A model generated the notes under the pieces. It did not search any database, was not told the DNA's origin, and was given only the letters and a program-made list of their open reading frames with translations. Both the position numbers and the translations under genes were made by a program. Shown one piece after another: positions 45,688 to 53,776 of a DNA stretch of 64,000 nucleotides (the first letter of the stretch is position 1; every line of letters starts with the position of its first letter). Origin of the DNA: Polyangiaceae bacterium (GTDB lineage Bacteria > Myxococcota_A > Polyangia > Polyangiales > Polyangiaceae); assembly GCA_025937785.1 (NCBI GenBank), contig JAICQQ010000012.1:1-64000 (forward strand). Direction: 5' to 3'.

Positions 45688-46823
45688 AGCCATTGATCTG
45701 GAACTTTCCGACCCGCATCGTCTTCGGCGCCGGCGTCGTCGCCAGCCTGAGCGATGAAGCCAAGCGGCTGGGCATCCAACGACCGCTGGTCGTCACCGAC
45801 GCCGGTTTGGTCGACGCTGGCGTTGCGCCGCGCGTCGCCAGCGCACTCTCCGGCGCGGGGCTCGTGGTCAGCGTTTTCTCGGGCGTGCTCGGGAATCCCA
45901 CTGAAGTGAACATCGAAGAGGGGGCTACGGCGTACCGCGCACATCGAGCCGACGGCGTGATCGCTCTGGGGGGCGGCTCCCCGCTCGACGCCGGCAAGCT
46001 CATCGCCCTGCGCGCGGTGTGCACGCGGCCGTTCGAAGAGCTGGATGACGCGATCGGGGGCGACCAGTACATCCCGCCCAACGTCCCGCCCATCATTACG
46101 GTGCCCACGACCGCGGGTACCGGCAGTGAGGTGGGACGTTCCGGCGTCGTCACCGTGCGATCGAGCGGGCGCAAGACGGTCATCTTTTCACCGTTCTTAC
46201 TGGCGAAAGTCGCGTTGCTCGATCCCGAGCTCACGCAGAGCATGCCGCCGTCGGTCACGGCCGCGACCGGCTTCGACGCCCTGACCCATTGCATCGAGGC
46301 CTATCTTTCAGTCGGCGATCACCCGATGGCGGACGCGATCGCACTCGGCGGGATCGATCTGGTCGCAAAGCACCTCGAGCGGGCCGTTGCTCGAGGCGAC
46401 GACCTGGCCGCGCGCGGTGCCATGATGAAGGCGGCCATGATGGGCGCCGTCGCATTTCAGAAAGGGCTCGGGGCCTGCCACTCGCTGGCCCACCCACTCT
46501 CGAGCGAGCATGGCTTGCACCACGGGCTCGCCAACGCCCTGTGTCTGCCGGCGGTGATCGAGTTCAACGCGGCCGCAGTCCCCGAGAAGGTGCTGCACGT
46601 GGGCTTGCTGCTCGGAGGCGAAGCCGCCCCCGGCGCGTGCAGGGCACGGCTAGTGGCGCTGCGCGCCTCCGTGGGCCTTCCGTCGGGGCTCGCTGCCGCC
46701 GGTATTGGCGAAGCCGCGCTAGAGAAACTCTCGCGATTGGCCTTCCTCGACGCCTGTCACCAGTCCAATCCGCGGCCCTGCTCCGAAGCGGATCTACTCG
46801 CGCTGTACCGCGCCTCGCTCTAG
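45684..46823 (+). CDS. Iron-containing alcohol dehydrogenase
   Basis: A 379-residue group III alcohol dehydrogenase, NAD(P)-dependent. Family signs: LGGGSPLDAGK (95-105), VPTTAGTGSEVG (140-151), and four metal ligands with the normal spacing, D198 and H202 (GFDALTHCIEAYL), H266 (GACHSLAHP) and H280 (LHHGLANA). It is coupled to the preceding ligase by a start/stop overlap. In amine-use clusters such dehydrogenases reduce or oxidise aldehyde/alcohol intermediates. Its last codons are in a 16-bp tandem repeat, so the exact C-terminus was probably set by repeat expansion. Confidence 0.93.
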   Translation: MKPLIWNFPTRIVFGAGVVASLSDEAKRLGIQRPLVVTDAGLVDAGVAPRVASALSGAGLVVSVFSGVLGNPTEVNIEEGATAYRAHRADGVIALGGGSPLDAGKLIALRAVCTRPFEELDDAIGGDQYIPPNVPPIITVPTTAGTGSEVGRSGVVTVRSSGRKTVIFSPFLLAKVALLDPELTQSMPPSVTAATGFDALTHCIEAYLSVGDHPMADAIALGGIDLVAKHLERAVARGDDLAARGAMMKAAMMGAVAFQKGLGACHSLAHPLSSEHGLHHGLANALCLPAVIEFNAAAVPEKVLHVGLLLGGEAAPGACRARLVALRASVGLPSGLAAAGIGEAALEKLSRLAFLDACHQSNPRPCSEADLLALYRASL

Positions 46824-46853
46824 CAGCGCTTCGCTCTAGCAGCGCCTCGCTCT
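46811..46853. repeat. 16-bp tandem repeat spanning a stop codon
   Basis: Three units of CGCCTCGCTCTAGCAG (46811-46826, 46827-46842, and a partial diverged third) straddle the stop of the alcohol dehydrogenase. The TAG in the first unit is the stop. Any change in repeat number 5' to it would alter the C-terminus. Confidence 0.85.
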
Positions 46854-47085
46854 GGGTGAGCAAACAGCCCGCTGCTGTGACGCGGTGCTTCCTGGTGTGA
46901 CATTGCGATCGCGGGTGTGTGTCCGCCCTGCAATGCCCGCGTGGATCGTGTGACCCGGATTGAGGCGACTGCTGCAGCGAGTTGGAGACAGAAGCTCGTG
47001 GAGTCGCGCACTTTCGTGCAGCGCCACGAGATTTCGATTTCATGGCACAACTTTCGCTCCAACCGAGCGTATTAGCCAACGACTC

Positions 47086-47445
47086 ATGGCAAGACGATTG
47101 AGACAACCTCGTAACGCAGCGACTCGTGGCGCGCCTCGCGAAGAAACACACCACGAAGCGCTGGTGCGCCGAGCGCGACGCTTTCGGCGGCGAGGTGAAC
47201 ATCGTCAGGCGATGTTGTCGCTGCGCGAGGCCTGCCACACCGGCGGGCAATGTCCGCGGCTGTGGACCCTCTACGCCGTCGCCTGCGTGCGAGTGCGTCG
47301 CGTCGATGACGCGAAGCACGCGCTCCAGCAAGCGCTCTGGCTGAGGCAACGCGCGAAGGACGGACGGCGAGTGCGGGTCATGGAGCGACTGCTGATCCAG
47401 CTGGAAGCGTCGCGCACCCCAGATCTACCGCTGCGCGCCGCCTGA
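47086..47445 (+). CDS. Small basic helical protein
   Basis: A 119-residue Arg-rich protein from ATG 47086. The C-terminal 75 residues have a TPR-like hairpin (QAMLSLREACHTGGQC, then LWTLYAVACVRVRRVDDAKHALQQALWLRQRA) ahead of a short basic end. The first 30 residues are very basic, as in nucleic-acid-binding tails. An open frame reaches farther upstream but begins in low-quality sequence. It has no ribosome-binding consensus. I believe it is a genuine gene of a family common in Polyangiales, but I cannot name a function. Confidence 0.55.
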   Translation: MARRLRQPRNAATRGAPREETHHEALVRRARRFRRRGEHRQAMLSLREACHTGGQCPRLWTLYAVACVRVRRVDDAKHALQQALWLRQRAKDGRRVRVMERLLIQLEASRTPDLPLRAA

Positions 47446-47466
47446 CTTCGGCCGCACTGAGCCGAT

Positions 47467-47742
47467 TCACGTGGCGGGTTCGGTCGGCGGCATCGGTTCG
47501 CTGGCTTCGTGCCAGGCGAGCGCCGAGGTCGTGAACGAGCGCAGCGTGTTGCGGATGCAAAACGGGCAGAACCAGCCGATCTGAAACACCGCGCCGCCGC
47601 TGACCAGGTTCGCGGGCGCTGTCTCTGGCGCGCTCCGGATGGTCTTCCGAGCCCGTCCAGCGAGCACCCGAAGGTCGTCTCCGAGATCGGCTTCGAGTTT
47701 GGCTTGGCATTCGCAAACCGAACGAACTGTGGCGGCTTTCAT
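47467..47742 (-). CDS. Small protein with putative zinc-binding Cys pairs
   Basis: A 91-residue protein with CEC near the N-terminus (residues 10-12) and WFCPFCIRN at 57-65, four Cys placed as in a zinc ribbon or a pair of CxC/CxxC metal sites. No signal peptide. It is convergent with the small helical gene at 47445 and is followed upstream by tRNA-Gly. Weak ribosome-binding sequence. Possible metal-binding regulator; not identified. Confidence 0.5.
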   Translation of the reverse strand: MKAATVRSVCECQAKLEADLGDDLRVLAGRARKTIRSAPETAPANLVSGGAVFQIGWFCPFCIRNTLRSFTTSALAWHEASEPMPPTEPAT

Positions 47743-47843
47743 CGAGGGCCCACCGTTTATCTCCGCCTCTCGGGCCGGTCAAGCCGGTCCCTGCCCAATG
47801 TCGCGGAATTGCTGTTTCCGCGCCTCTGAGGTGCGGTTCCCCA

Positions 47844-47871
47844 TTGCGGAGCCTGTTCGACCGACTATGCT
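47844..47871 (+). promoter_or_regulatory. Candidate promoter for tRNA-Gly
   Basis: TTGCGG (47844-47849), a 16-bp spacer and TATGCT (47866-47871) fit a sigma-70 promoter whose start would fall a few bases before the tRNA. Confidence 0.45.
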
Positions 47872-47882
47872 GGCCGAGTTCC

Positions 47883-47955
47883 GCGGGAGTAGCTCAGTTG
47901 GTAGAGCACGAGCTTCCCAAGCTCGGGGTCGAGGGTTCGAGCCCCTTTTCCCGCT
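47883..47955 (+). tRNA. tRNA-Gly (CCC)
   Basis: A cloverleaf with acceptor GCGGGAG pairing with TTCCCGC, anticodon stem CGAGC/GCTCG, loop TTCCCAA with anticodon CCC, and T-loop TTCGAGC. The 3' CCA is not encoded (CAA follows the discriminator T), unlike the tRNA-Lys. Confidence 0.96.
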
Positions 47956-47961
47956 CAACGA

Positions 47962-47986
47962 AAAGCCCTGGTAATGCCGGGGCTTT
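47962..47986 (+). terminator. Intrinsic-type hairpin after tRNA-Gly
   Basis: AAAGCCCTGG (47962-47971) pairs with CCGGGGCTTT (47977-47986) over ten positions including one T-G pair, around a 5-nt loop. It begins seven bases after the tRNA, as expected for termination of the tRNA transcript. Confidence 0.7.
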
Positions 47987-48417
47987 CGTCATTTGGGCGG
48001 ACGCTACGAATTCGGCTGACCACCCTGCCCGAAAGCCAAAGCTTCTCCCCAACGCCACGAGGACAGCACCCGCGGCTCCGGACGTTTTTGTGCGGCTCCT
48101 CGGGCCGCAAACGCCTGGATAACGGTTCGCTCACACGTGAGTTCGTGGCCGGCGCGCAACCTCCTGAGATCCTACAATGTGTTGGCGTGTCGGTTTTGCC
48201 GAAGGTGGTTCGGCCCCGTGGCCCCGCGGGAGCTGCCCAAAACGCTTTCACTGAAAACGGGCCCTTGATGAACGCTGCGACGGATGTCGAAACGTGGCAG
48301 GATTGCATGGGATTCGACAAAGCGGAGGTGGGCGCTACAATTTCCTCCGACGCGCCGGTACCCCGTCGAATCGTTTCAGCGAGGTGGGGCGACGGTGAGA
48401 ACGGACGGAAGGGACTG
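47987..48417. other. Intergenic region with no supported gene
   Basis: About 430 bp with an open frame contiguous with the next gene, but its composition and lack of a ribosome-binding site argue against coding. A sigma-70-like element TCGACA-16 bp-TACAAT (48314-48341) lies 77 bp before the next gene's ATG and is a candidate promoter. Nothing else was recognised. Confidence 0.45.
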
Positions 48418-48906
48418 ATGGCAGATTCGGAAAATCGAGTGAGCAGTGCGGGCGACGCGATTCCCATGAAGAAGACCGGCGTCACGACGTACCTTGCGAT
48501 CGCGGGGGCAGTGGTCGCCGTCGGTGTCGTGGCTCTAGTCACTTCAGGCAAATCCGACGCCGAGGCCGAGCAGAAAGCAGCTGCGGCCATCAAAGCAGCG
48601 ACGGCCAAGAAGAGCACCTCGTCCATGAGCGCGGAAGAGCAGCGCGAGCACATGAAGATGACCGCGCGAGCTTTCGAGCGCGCGGAAGCCGACGCCGCCG
48701 CCAAGGCCGCCGAGGCGCAACAACAGAAGGCAGCCGCAGCCGAGGCCCAGACGCAGGCCCAGGCGGCCGCCAACGCGACGCCGGCCGCGCCCGCCGAGGG
48801 TGGTGCCGCCCCGCCGCCGAAGCCGAAGGTCAGCGGGCAGGCTGCGAAGAAGCAGATCGACAGCCTCGACTCGATGGGCTCCGACATCGCCTCCGCCCTG
48901 GAGTAG
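48418..48906 (+). CDS. Membrane-anchored Ala-rich coiled-coil protein
   Basis: A 162-residue protein from ATG 48418 (GGAAGGG six bases upstream). A membrane helix at about 22-43 (TYLAIAGAVVAVGVVALVTSG) is followed by a long alanine- and glutamine-rich coiled coil (48-135; segments AEEQREHMKMTARAFERAEADAAAKAAEAQQQ) and a C-terminus with QIDSLDSMGSDIASAL. The topology suggests an extended periplasmic or cytoplasmic rod. Function unknown. The next gene (nagZ) is 20 bp of normal sequence and a repeat tract away. Confidence 0.65.
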   Translation: MADSENRVSSAGDAIPMKKTGVTTYLAIAGAVVAVGVVALVTSGKSDAEAEQKAAAAIKAATAKKSTSSMSAEEQREHMKMTARAFERAEADAAAKAAEAQQQKAAAAEAQTQAQAAANATPAAPAEGGAAPPPKPKVSGQAAKKQIDSLDSMGSDIASALE

Positions 48907-48922
48907 GGGCGGGGACGGGTGT

Positions 48923-49046
48923 TTCGCGGAAGCTGGTAGTTTCGCGGAAGCTGGTAGTTTCGCGGAAGCTGGTAGTTTCGCGGAAGCTGGTAGCCTCGCG
49001 GAGGCTGGTAGCTTCGCGGACGCTGGTGGTTTCGTGGAAGCTGTGG
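48923..49046. repeat. 18-bp minisatellite upstream of nagZ
   Basis: About seven units of TTCGCGGAAGCTGGTAGT; the first four are identical, later ones diverge. In one frame it reads Phe-Ala-Glu-Ala-Gly-Ser, in the frame of nagZ it reads Val-Ser-Arg-Lys-Leu-Val, so any copy number keeps both frames open. The last partial unit ends at the leader of nagZ. Confidence 0.95.
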
Positions 49047-49091
49047 GGGTTGTACTACCTGGGGGGCTACGGCCTATGCTTCACTGCGGCG

Positions 49092-50216
49092 ATGGACTCG
49101 CTGACCGACGCCGCGATCGCGCGGCTCTTCACCGTAGGCTTTCATGGCACCTCGCCGAGCCGCGAGCTCGAGGCCCTGCTCGATCGCGGCGTTGGGGGGG
49201 TGATCCTATTCGCGCGCAACGTCGACACTCCCGAGCAAGTGCTCGACCTGACGCGCAGCATCAAGCGGCGAGCGGGGCGCCCCGTGTTCGTCGGGGTGGA
49301 TCAGGAAGGCGGGCGCGTGCGGCGCTTGCGGAGTGGGTTCACCGACGTGCCGGCGATGCGCTCGTTGGGGCTCACGGGCGACGCTGCGCTGGCGCGCGGG
49401 GTCGGGCAGCTCTTGGGGCGTGAGCTGCGGGCCGTCGGGATCGACGTGAATTTCGCTCCCGTAGTGGACGTGGACACGAACCCGAATAACCCAGTGATCG
49501 GCGATCGCTCGCTGAGTTCGGAGGCAGGCGTGGTGGCGGAGCTCGGGGCGGCGCTGGTCGAAGGCTTGCAGGGCGCTGGGGTTGCCGCGTGCGCCAAGCA
49601 CTTTCCCGGCCACGGTGACACCGAGCAGGACTCACACGCCACCTTGCCGCGGCTCGCGCATGGGCTCGAACGGATCGAACGCGTCGAGCTCGTGCCGTTC
49701 GCGCGAGTCGTCGACGCAGGCGTCGCATCGATCATGACGGCGCACGTGCTGATCGATGCGCTCGATGCGGAGCATCCGGCCACGCTGAGTCAGGCGGTCC
49801 TCTCGGACCTACTGCGGCGGCGCTCGAGGTTCGACGGCGTCGTCTTCAGCGACGACCTCGAGATGGCGGCCATTGCCGGCCGCTGCGAACCGGGCGTCGC
49901 CGCCGTACGCGCCCTCCAGGCGGGAGTCGACAACTTGCTGGTGTGTCACTCCTCGATCGTGGCGCACGCCATGATCGACGCGGTCGCAGGCGCTGTCCGG
50001 GACGGCACCCTGCCGGAGGCGCGGGTGCGCGAGGCGGCCCGGCGTGGCGCCGCCCTGAGCCAGCGATTTGCGGCGCCGCCACAGGTGTCTTCGGATCTGA
50101 GTATCCTCGCGTGCGAGGAGCACCGGCGGCTGGTCGAGCGGATCCGCAGGGGCACGCAAGGCGCCTCCGAGCTGGCGGCGGATCCCACGGACTACGCCCG
50201 GCGAGGTGACGCGTGA
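49092..50216 (+). CDS. nagZ: Beta-N-acetylhexosaminidase (NagZ, GH3)
   Basis: A 374-residue cytoplasmic GH3 enzyme that removes GlcNAc from anhydromuropeptides in peptidoglycan recycling. NagZ marks: GVDQEGGRVRRL (68-79), KHFPGHGDTEQDSH (169-182), including the Asp-His dyad used as acid/base (D180, H182), and the nucleophile region VVFSDDLEM (250-258). The ATG at 49092 matches the family start. A GTG at 49026 would add 22 residues that begin in the minisatellite tail. The stop overlaps the next gene by four bases, coupling it to an aspartoacylase-like enzyme. No obvious ampG or ampD neighbours. Confidence 0.93.
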   Translation: MDSLTDAAIARLFTVGFHGTSPSRELEALLDRGVGGVILFARNVDTPEQVLDLTRSIKRRAGRPVFVGVDQEGGRVRRLRSGFTDVPAMRSLGLTGDAALARGVGQLLGRELRAVGIDVNFAPVVDVDTNPNNPVIGDRSLSSEAGVVAELGAALVEGLQGAGVAACAKHFPGHGDTEQDSHATLPRLAHGLERIERVELVPFARVVDAGVASIMTAHVLIDALDAEHPATLSQAVLSDLLRRRSRFDGVVFSDDLEMAAIAGRCEPGVAAVRALQAGVDNLLVCHSSIVAHAMIDAVAGAVRDGTLPEARVREAARRGAALSQRFAAPPQVSSDLSILACEEHRRLVERIRRGTQGASELAADPTDYARRGDA

Positions 50217-51094
50217 GCTCGCCGACGGCTGTGCGGAGGGTGCTGCTCGCTGGTGGCACCCACGGCAACGAGTGGATCGGTGCCTGGCTGGTGCGCAAGT
50301 GGCAGCATGACGCGCGGTCGATCCAACGGCAAGGCTTCGACACCGCGGTGTTGCTGGCCAATCCACCTGCCGTGGAGCGCGGTGTCCGCTACCTGGACCA
50401 AGACTTGAATCGCAGCTTCGACGACCCCCGCGCTGACGGCGCCTCGTGGGAGGAGCGGCGGGCGCGCGAGATCCTCGAAGACTTTGGGGCTGGCGGCCGC
50501 ACGCCCGTGGACGTGGTGCTCGATCTGCACACGACCACCGCCAACATGGGTCTCAGCTACATCATCACCAATCTCGACCCGTTCAACCTGAGAATGGCGG
50601 CCTGGGTTGCACGGCGGGAACCCGGGCTGCGGGTGTACGCGTGGATCGACGAAACGCTGCCGAAGAGCGCGCTCAGCACCATCGTGCCGCGCGGAGCCAC
50701 CATCGAAGTTGGTCCTACGGCGAACAACGTCGTGCGCGGCGACCTCTTGCTCGGGACCGAGCGCGTCGTGGGCCATTGCCTTGACTTCATCGAGGCCTCC
50801 GCGCGCGACGACTGGACGCCGCAGCCAGAAAAGCTCGAAGTTTTCATGCACTTGCGTTCCTACGATTACCCCCGCGACGCGAGCGGTGCGGTGACCGCGT
50901 TCGTGCACCCCAAGCTGCAGGACGCCGACTATCAGCCTCTTGGACCTGGCGACCCCATCTTCCAGTCGCTCGACGGCGAAACGCTCTTCTATGAAGGCGA
51001 AGCTCCCGTGTACCCGGTGTTCGTGAACGAGGCAGCCTATTACGAAAAAGCGATCGCGTTTTCGGTTACGCGACGCGAGATCCTCTGGGTCTGA
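50213..51094 (+). CDS. Aspartoacylase/succinylglutamate desuccinylase-family amidohydrolase
   Basis: A 293-residue zinc amidohydrolase of the M14-like AstE/aspartoacylase family, which hydrolyses N-acyl amino acids. Zinc ligands H17 and E20 (GGTHGNEW) and H106 (LDLHTTTAN), the substrate-binding DLNRSF (64-69), and IEVGPTANN are all visible, arranged as in human aspartoacylase. Starts at GTG 50213 overlapping the nagZ stop. The pairing may point to acylated amino-acid or peptide release from cell-wall turnover, but the natural substrate cannot be read from sequence. Confidence 0.9.
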   Translation: MSSPTAVRRVLLAGGTHGNEWIGAWLVRKWQHDARSIQRQGFDTAVLLANPPAVERGVRYLDQDLNRSFDDPRADGASWEERRAREILEDFGAGGRTPVDVVLDLHTTTANMGLSYIITNLDPFNLRMAAWVARREPGLRVYAWIDETLPKSALSTIVPRGATIEVGPTANNVVRGDLLLGTERVVGHCLDFIEASARDDWTPQPEKLEVFMHLRSYDYPRDASGAVTAFVHPKLQDADYQPLGPGDPIFQSLDGETLFYEGEAPVYPVFVNEAAYYEKAIAFSVTRREILWV

Positions 51095-51104
51095 GTCGGG
51101 CGCG

Positions 51105-52208
51105 TCATTGGAACGGCACGTACTCGAGGCTGAACGTTTCCGCCACAGCCGGGTGCGTGGCTCGGCCCTGGTGCACGTTGACGGCGCTCACGAGGTCGGG
51201 ATCCTCGCGGGCAGCTTCGACCAAGCCGCGCCGGGCTACGTGTCGCACGTAGGGAAAGGTGACGTTACACAGCGCGTAGGTGCTGGTGCGGCTGACCGCT
51301 CCCGGCATGTTGGCGACGCAGTAGTGAACCACGTCGTCGATGACGTAGGTAGGCTCGCCGTGCGTGGTGGGGCGCGTGGTTTCCAGACAACCGCCTTGAT
51401 CTACCGCCACGTCGACGATGACGGCGCCCGGTTTCATCAGTTTCAGGTCCTCGCGGCGTACCAACCTCGGCGCGCGCGCGCCGCGGATCAGGACGGCGCC
51501 AATCACGAGATCGGCGCGAGCCAGCTGATCGAGGATGGTGTAGCGATCGCTGAAGACCGTGGTGACGTTCTGCGGCATCACGTCATCGAGGTAGCGCAGG
51601 CGCTCGATGTTGTTATCGAGGACGAAGACGCTGGCTCCGAAGCCAGCCGCAATCTTTGCGGCGTTGCTGCCCACCACACCGCCGCCGAGGATGGTGATGT
51701 GTGCAGGCTCGACGCCGGGCACGCCACCCAGCAGCACGCCGCGGCCCAGCGCAGGCCGCTCCAAATACTTGGCGCCTTCCTGGATGCTCATACGCCCGGC
51801 GACCTCACTCATCGGTGTGAGGAGCGGCAGCTGACCGTCGTCTCCGCTCAGGGTCTCGTAGGCGAGCGCCGTGGCGCCGGAATCGAGGACGGCGCGCATC
51901 AGGGGTTCCGACGCAGCAAAGTGGAAATAGGTGAAGACGTGCTGACCGGGTCGCATCAGCGGCCACTCGCGCGCCTGCGGCTCCTTGACTTTGACGATGA
52001 GCTCGGCCCGCGCCCAGATCTCTTCGGCGGTGTCACACAGGCGAGCACCGGCTCGCTCGTACTCGGCATCCGCGATACCGCTGCCCACTCCAGCGCTGCG
52101 CTGCACCAGCACCTCGTGGCCCGAGCGGCTCAGATCCTCCACGCCCACGGGCAGCATGGCGACGCGGTATTCGTGTTCTTTGATCTCTTGGGGTACGCCG
52201 ACTATCAC
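51105..52208 (-). CDS. ald: Alanine dehydrogenase
   Basis: A 367-residue NAD-dependent L-alanine dehydrogenase, interconverting alanine and pyruvate plus ammonia. The family residues R15, K75 and H96 fall at the exact positions used in the Mycobacterium enzyme (EHEYR, VKVKEP, YFHF), and the nucleotide-binding GGGVVGSNAA follows. The GTG start at 52208 gives the correct N-terminus VIVGVPQEIK; an earlier ATG-frame extension adds 22 unsupported residues. It converges with the aspartoacylase gene. Pyruvate produced could enter central metabolism beside the phosphofructokinase encoded upstream. Confidence 0.96.
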   Translation of the reverse strand: MIVGVPQEIKEHEYRVAMLPVGVEDLSRSGHEVLVQRSAGVGSGIADAEYERAGARLCDTAEEIWARAELIVKVKEPQAREWPLMRPGQHVFTYFHFAASEPLMRAVLDSGATALAYETLSGDDGQLPLLTPMSEVAGRMSIQEGAKYLERPALGRGVLLGGVPGVEPAHITILGGGVVGSNAAKIAAGFGASVFVLDNNIERLRYLDDVMPQNVTTVFSDRYTILDQLARADLVIGAVLIRGARAPRLVRREDLKLMKPGAVIVDVAVDQGGCLETTRPTTHGEPTYVIDDVVHYCVANMPGAVSRTSTYALCNVTFPYVRHVARRGLVEAAREDPDLVSAVNVHQGRATHPAVAETFSLEYVPFQ

Positions 52209-52328
52209 CCGAAATAGTCTACGAGGTTCAGGGTTTCCGCGCCAAGCGCGGCTGTATGCGCTGCGGAAAGGCACGCCGCGGCCAAAGCCCGCGAGCGTCG
52301 GAACTGGGGCCGAGGCGTGCCGAGTCGA

Positions 52329-53603
52329 TCAGACCCCGAGCCGGAGGGGCGGTGCCTCGTCCTTCACCACGTGCTCGAACTCGTCGCGGAAGGCAGCGAC
52401 GCTGAGACCGACGGCGCTGGCGAGCTTGCGCAGCTGGTCGTCGTTGTCGAAGTCGTCTTTGCGCAGGCGCAGCATGTAGCGGCGTGCGATCTTGTAATAC
52501 TCGGTCTCGATGTTCACGAGCCGCACGCGCGTCTTGCCCGTCTTGGGATCCACCATGTCGTCGAAGCGCTTGGGTTTGAAGACGCCGTTTTGGATCGTCA
52601 CCATCGCGCCCGAACCCCCTTCCAACAAGTACTTCGCCGCGCAGTAACCGAGGTCGCGGGTGTACTCCATGTCGAACGGAATCGGGTCGGTGCAGCGCAG
52701 CTCGTAGCCGATGTCCTTGTCGACGATGGCGGTCGAGACGCCGAAGGCGGCCAGGCGCGCGCGCACCTGCTTCTTGATCAGGTCGCCGAAGTCGATTTCA
52801 GCCAAGCGGATGTGGTCGTGCTCGTCGCGCTCCACATCCGCGAACTTCGCGAGCTCTTCCGGATCGAGGTGTTCGACCAAGCCCTCGGCGAGGACGGCCA
52901 CGCCATCGGAGCGCCCGTAGCTCAGCCGCTTGATGATGGCACCCGCGACGATGTCGACGATCTGATTCAAGCGGATGTTCCTGCCTGCGAATTCCTCCGG
53001 GATCACCGTCACGGTGGCGCCGGAGGCTTTACCGATGCCAAGCGCCAGGTGACCTGCGGTGCGGCCCATGGCGACCACGAAGTACCAGCGGTTGGTCGTG
53101 CGGGCGTCGACCAGCAGGTCCTTCACGATGTTGACGCCCACGTGGCGCGCGGTCTGATACCCGAAGGTGGGAATTCCCTCGGGCAGATCGAGATCGTTGT
53201 CGATGGTCTTCGGGACGTGCACCACGCGCAGCGACCCCTCGGAGTGTTTCGCGAGTGTGAGCGCGGAGAAAGCCGTATCGTCGCCGCCGATCGAGATCAA
53301 TTTGTCCACACCGAGCTTACGCAAGCCGTCCAGCGTGTTTCGGATGTGTTCGGGCTTTTTGGTGGGGTTCGCCCGGGCAGTTCGCAAAATGGAGCCCCCG
53401 CGAAAATGGATGCGCGAGACGGACTCGATGTCGAGCTGGGTGACCTTGGAGGTATCCCCCAACATGATGTGACTGTATCCGTCGAGCAGGCCCAGCGTCT
53501 CGATGCCGGAGAGGTTTGCCCTGATCGAGGCGGCGCCGATCACGCTGTTGATGCCAGGAGCCGGCCCCCCACCGACGACGATTGCTAACTTGTTGTTTGT
53601 CAT
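52329..53603 (-). CDS. 6-phosphofructokinase, probably PPi-dependent
   Basis: A 424-residue phosphofructokinase of the long group II type. Nucleotide/phosphate region GGGPAPGIN (11-19). The ATP/PPi discriminator reads GGDDT (106-110), with Asp where ATP enzymes have Gly, and the catalytic loop is PKTIDNDL (131-138), both as in pyrophosphate-dependent enzymes. MGRTAGHLAL follows near 187. The ATG at 53603 is the sensible start. PPi use would save ATP in glycolysis and make the step reversible. Family call is firm; donor choice is an inference from motif residues. Confidence 0.93.
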   Translation of the reverse strand: MTNNKLAIVVGGGPAPGINSVIGAASIRANLSGIETLGLLDGYSHIMLGDTSKVTQLDIESVSRIHFRGGSILRTARANPTKKPEHIRNTLDGLRKLGVDKLISIGGDDTAFSALTLAKHSEGSLRVVHVPKTIDNDLDLPEGIPTFGYQTARHVGVNIVKDLLVDARTTNRWYFVVAMGRTAGHLALGIGKASGATVTVIPEEFAGRNIRLNQIVDIVAGAIIKRLSYGRSDGVAVLAEGLVEHLDPEELAKFADVERDEHDHIRLAEIDFGDLIKKQVRARLAAFGVSTAIVDKDIGYELRCTDPIPFDMEYTRDLGYCAAKYLLEGGSGAMVTIQNGVFKPKRFDDMVDPKTGKTRVRLVNIETEYYKIARRYMLRLRKDDFDNDDQLRKLASAVGLSVAAFRDEFEHVVKDEAPPLRLGV

Positions 53604-53776
53604 TTGGCGCGGGAGCCTAGGGAAAGAACTCGCGCCGGCCAAGTGCCATTTTCCGGAAGGTTACGCGGGGCGGTCGGAGCCAGCTCGCCTGCAAAGGGTC
53701 GCAGCGCGGCCGCGGCGTCAGCGGCAAATCAGACGTCGTTCCGCAGTGATCGGGCAATTGCTCTCGTTTTGAGGCA

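Noticed and set aside
47883-48417. Integration site of a mobile element at tRNA-Gly
   Set aside because: No integrase, no repeated 3' tRNA fragment and no change of composition was seen nearby.
48923-49046. Possible CRISPR array
   Set aside because: The 18-bp units are directly adjacent with no spacers and are a minisatellite; there are no cas genes in the window.
48800-49423. 207-codon frame reading FAEAGS repeats
   Set aside because: It overlaps both the coiled-coil gene and nagZ out of frame and continues as an Arg-rich shadow.
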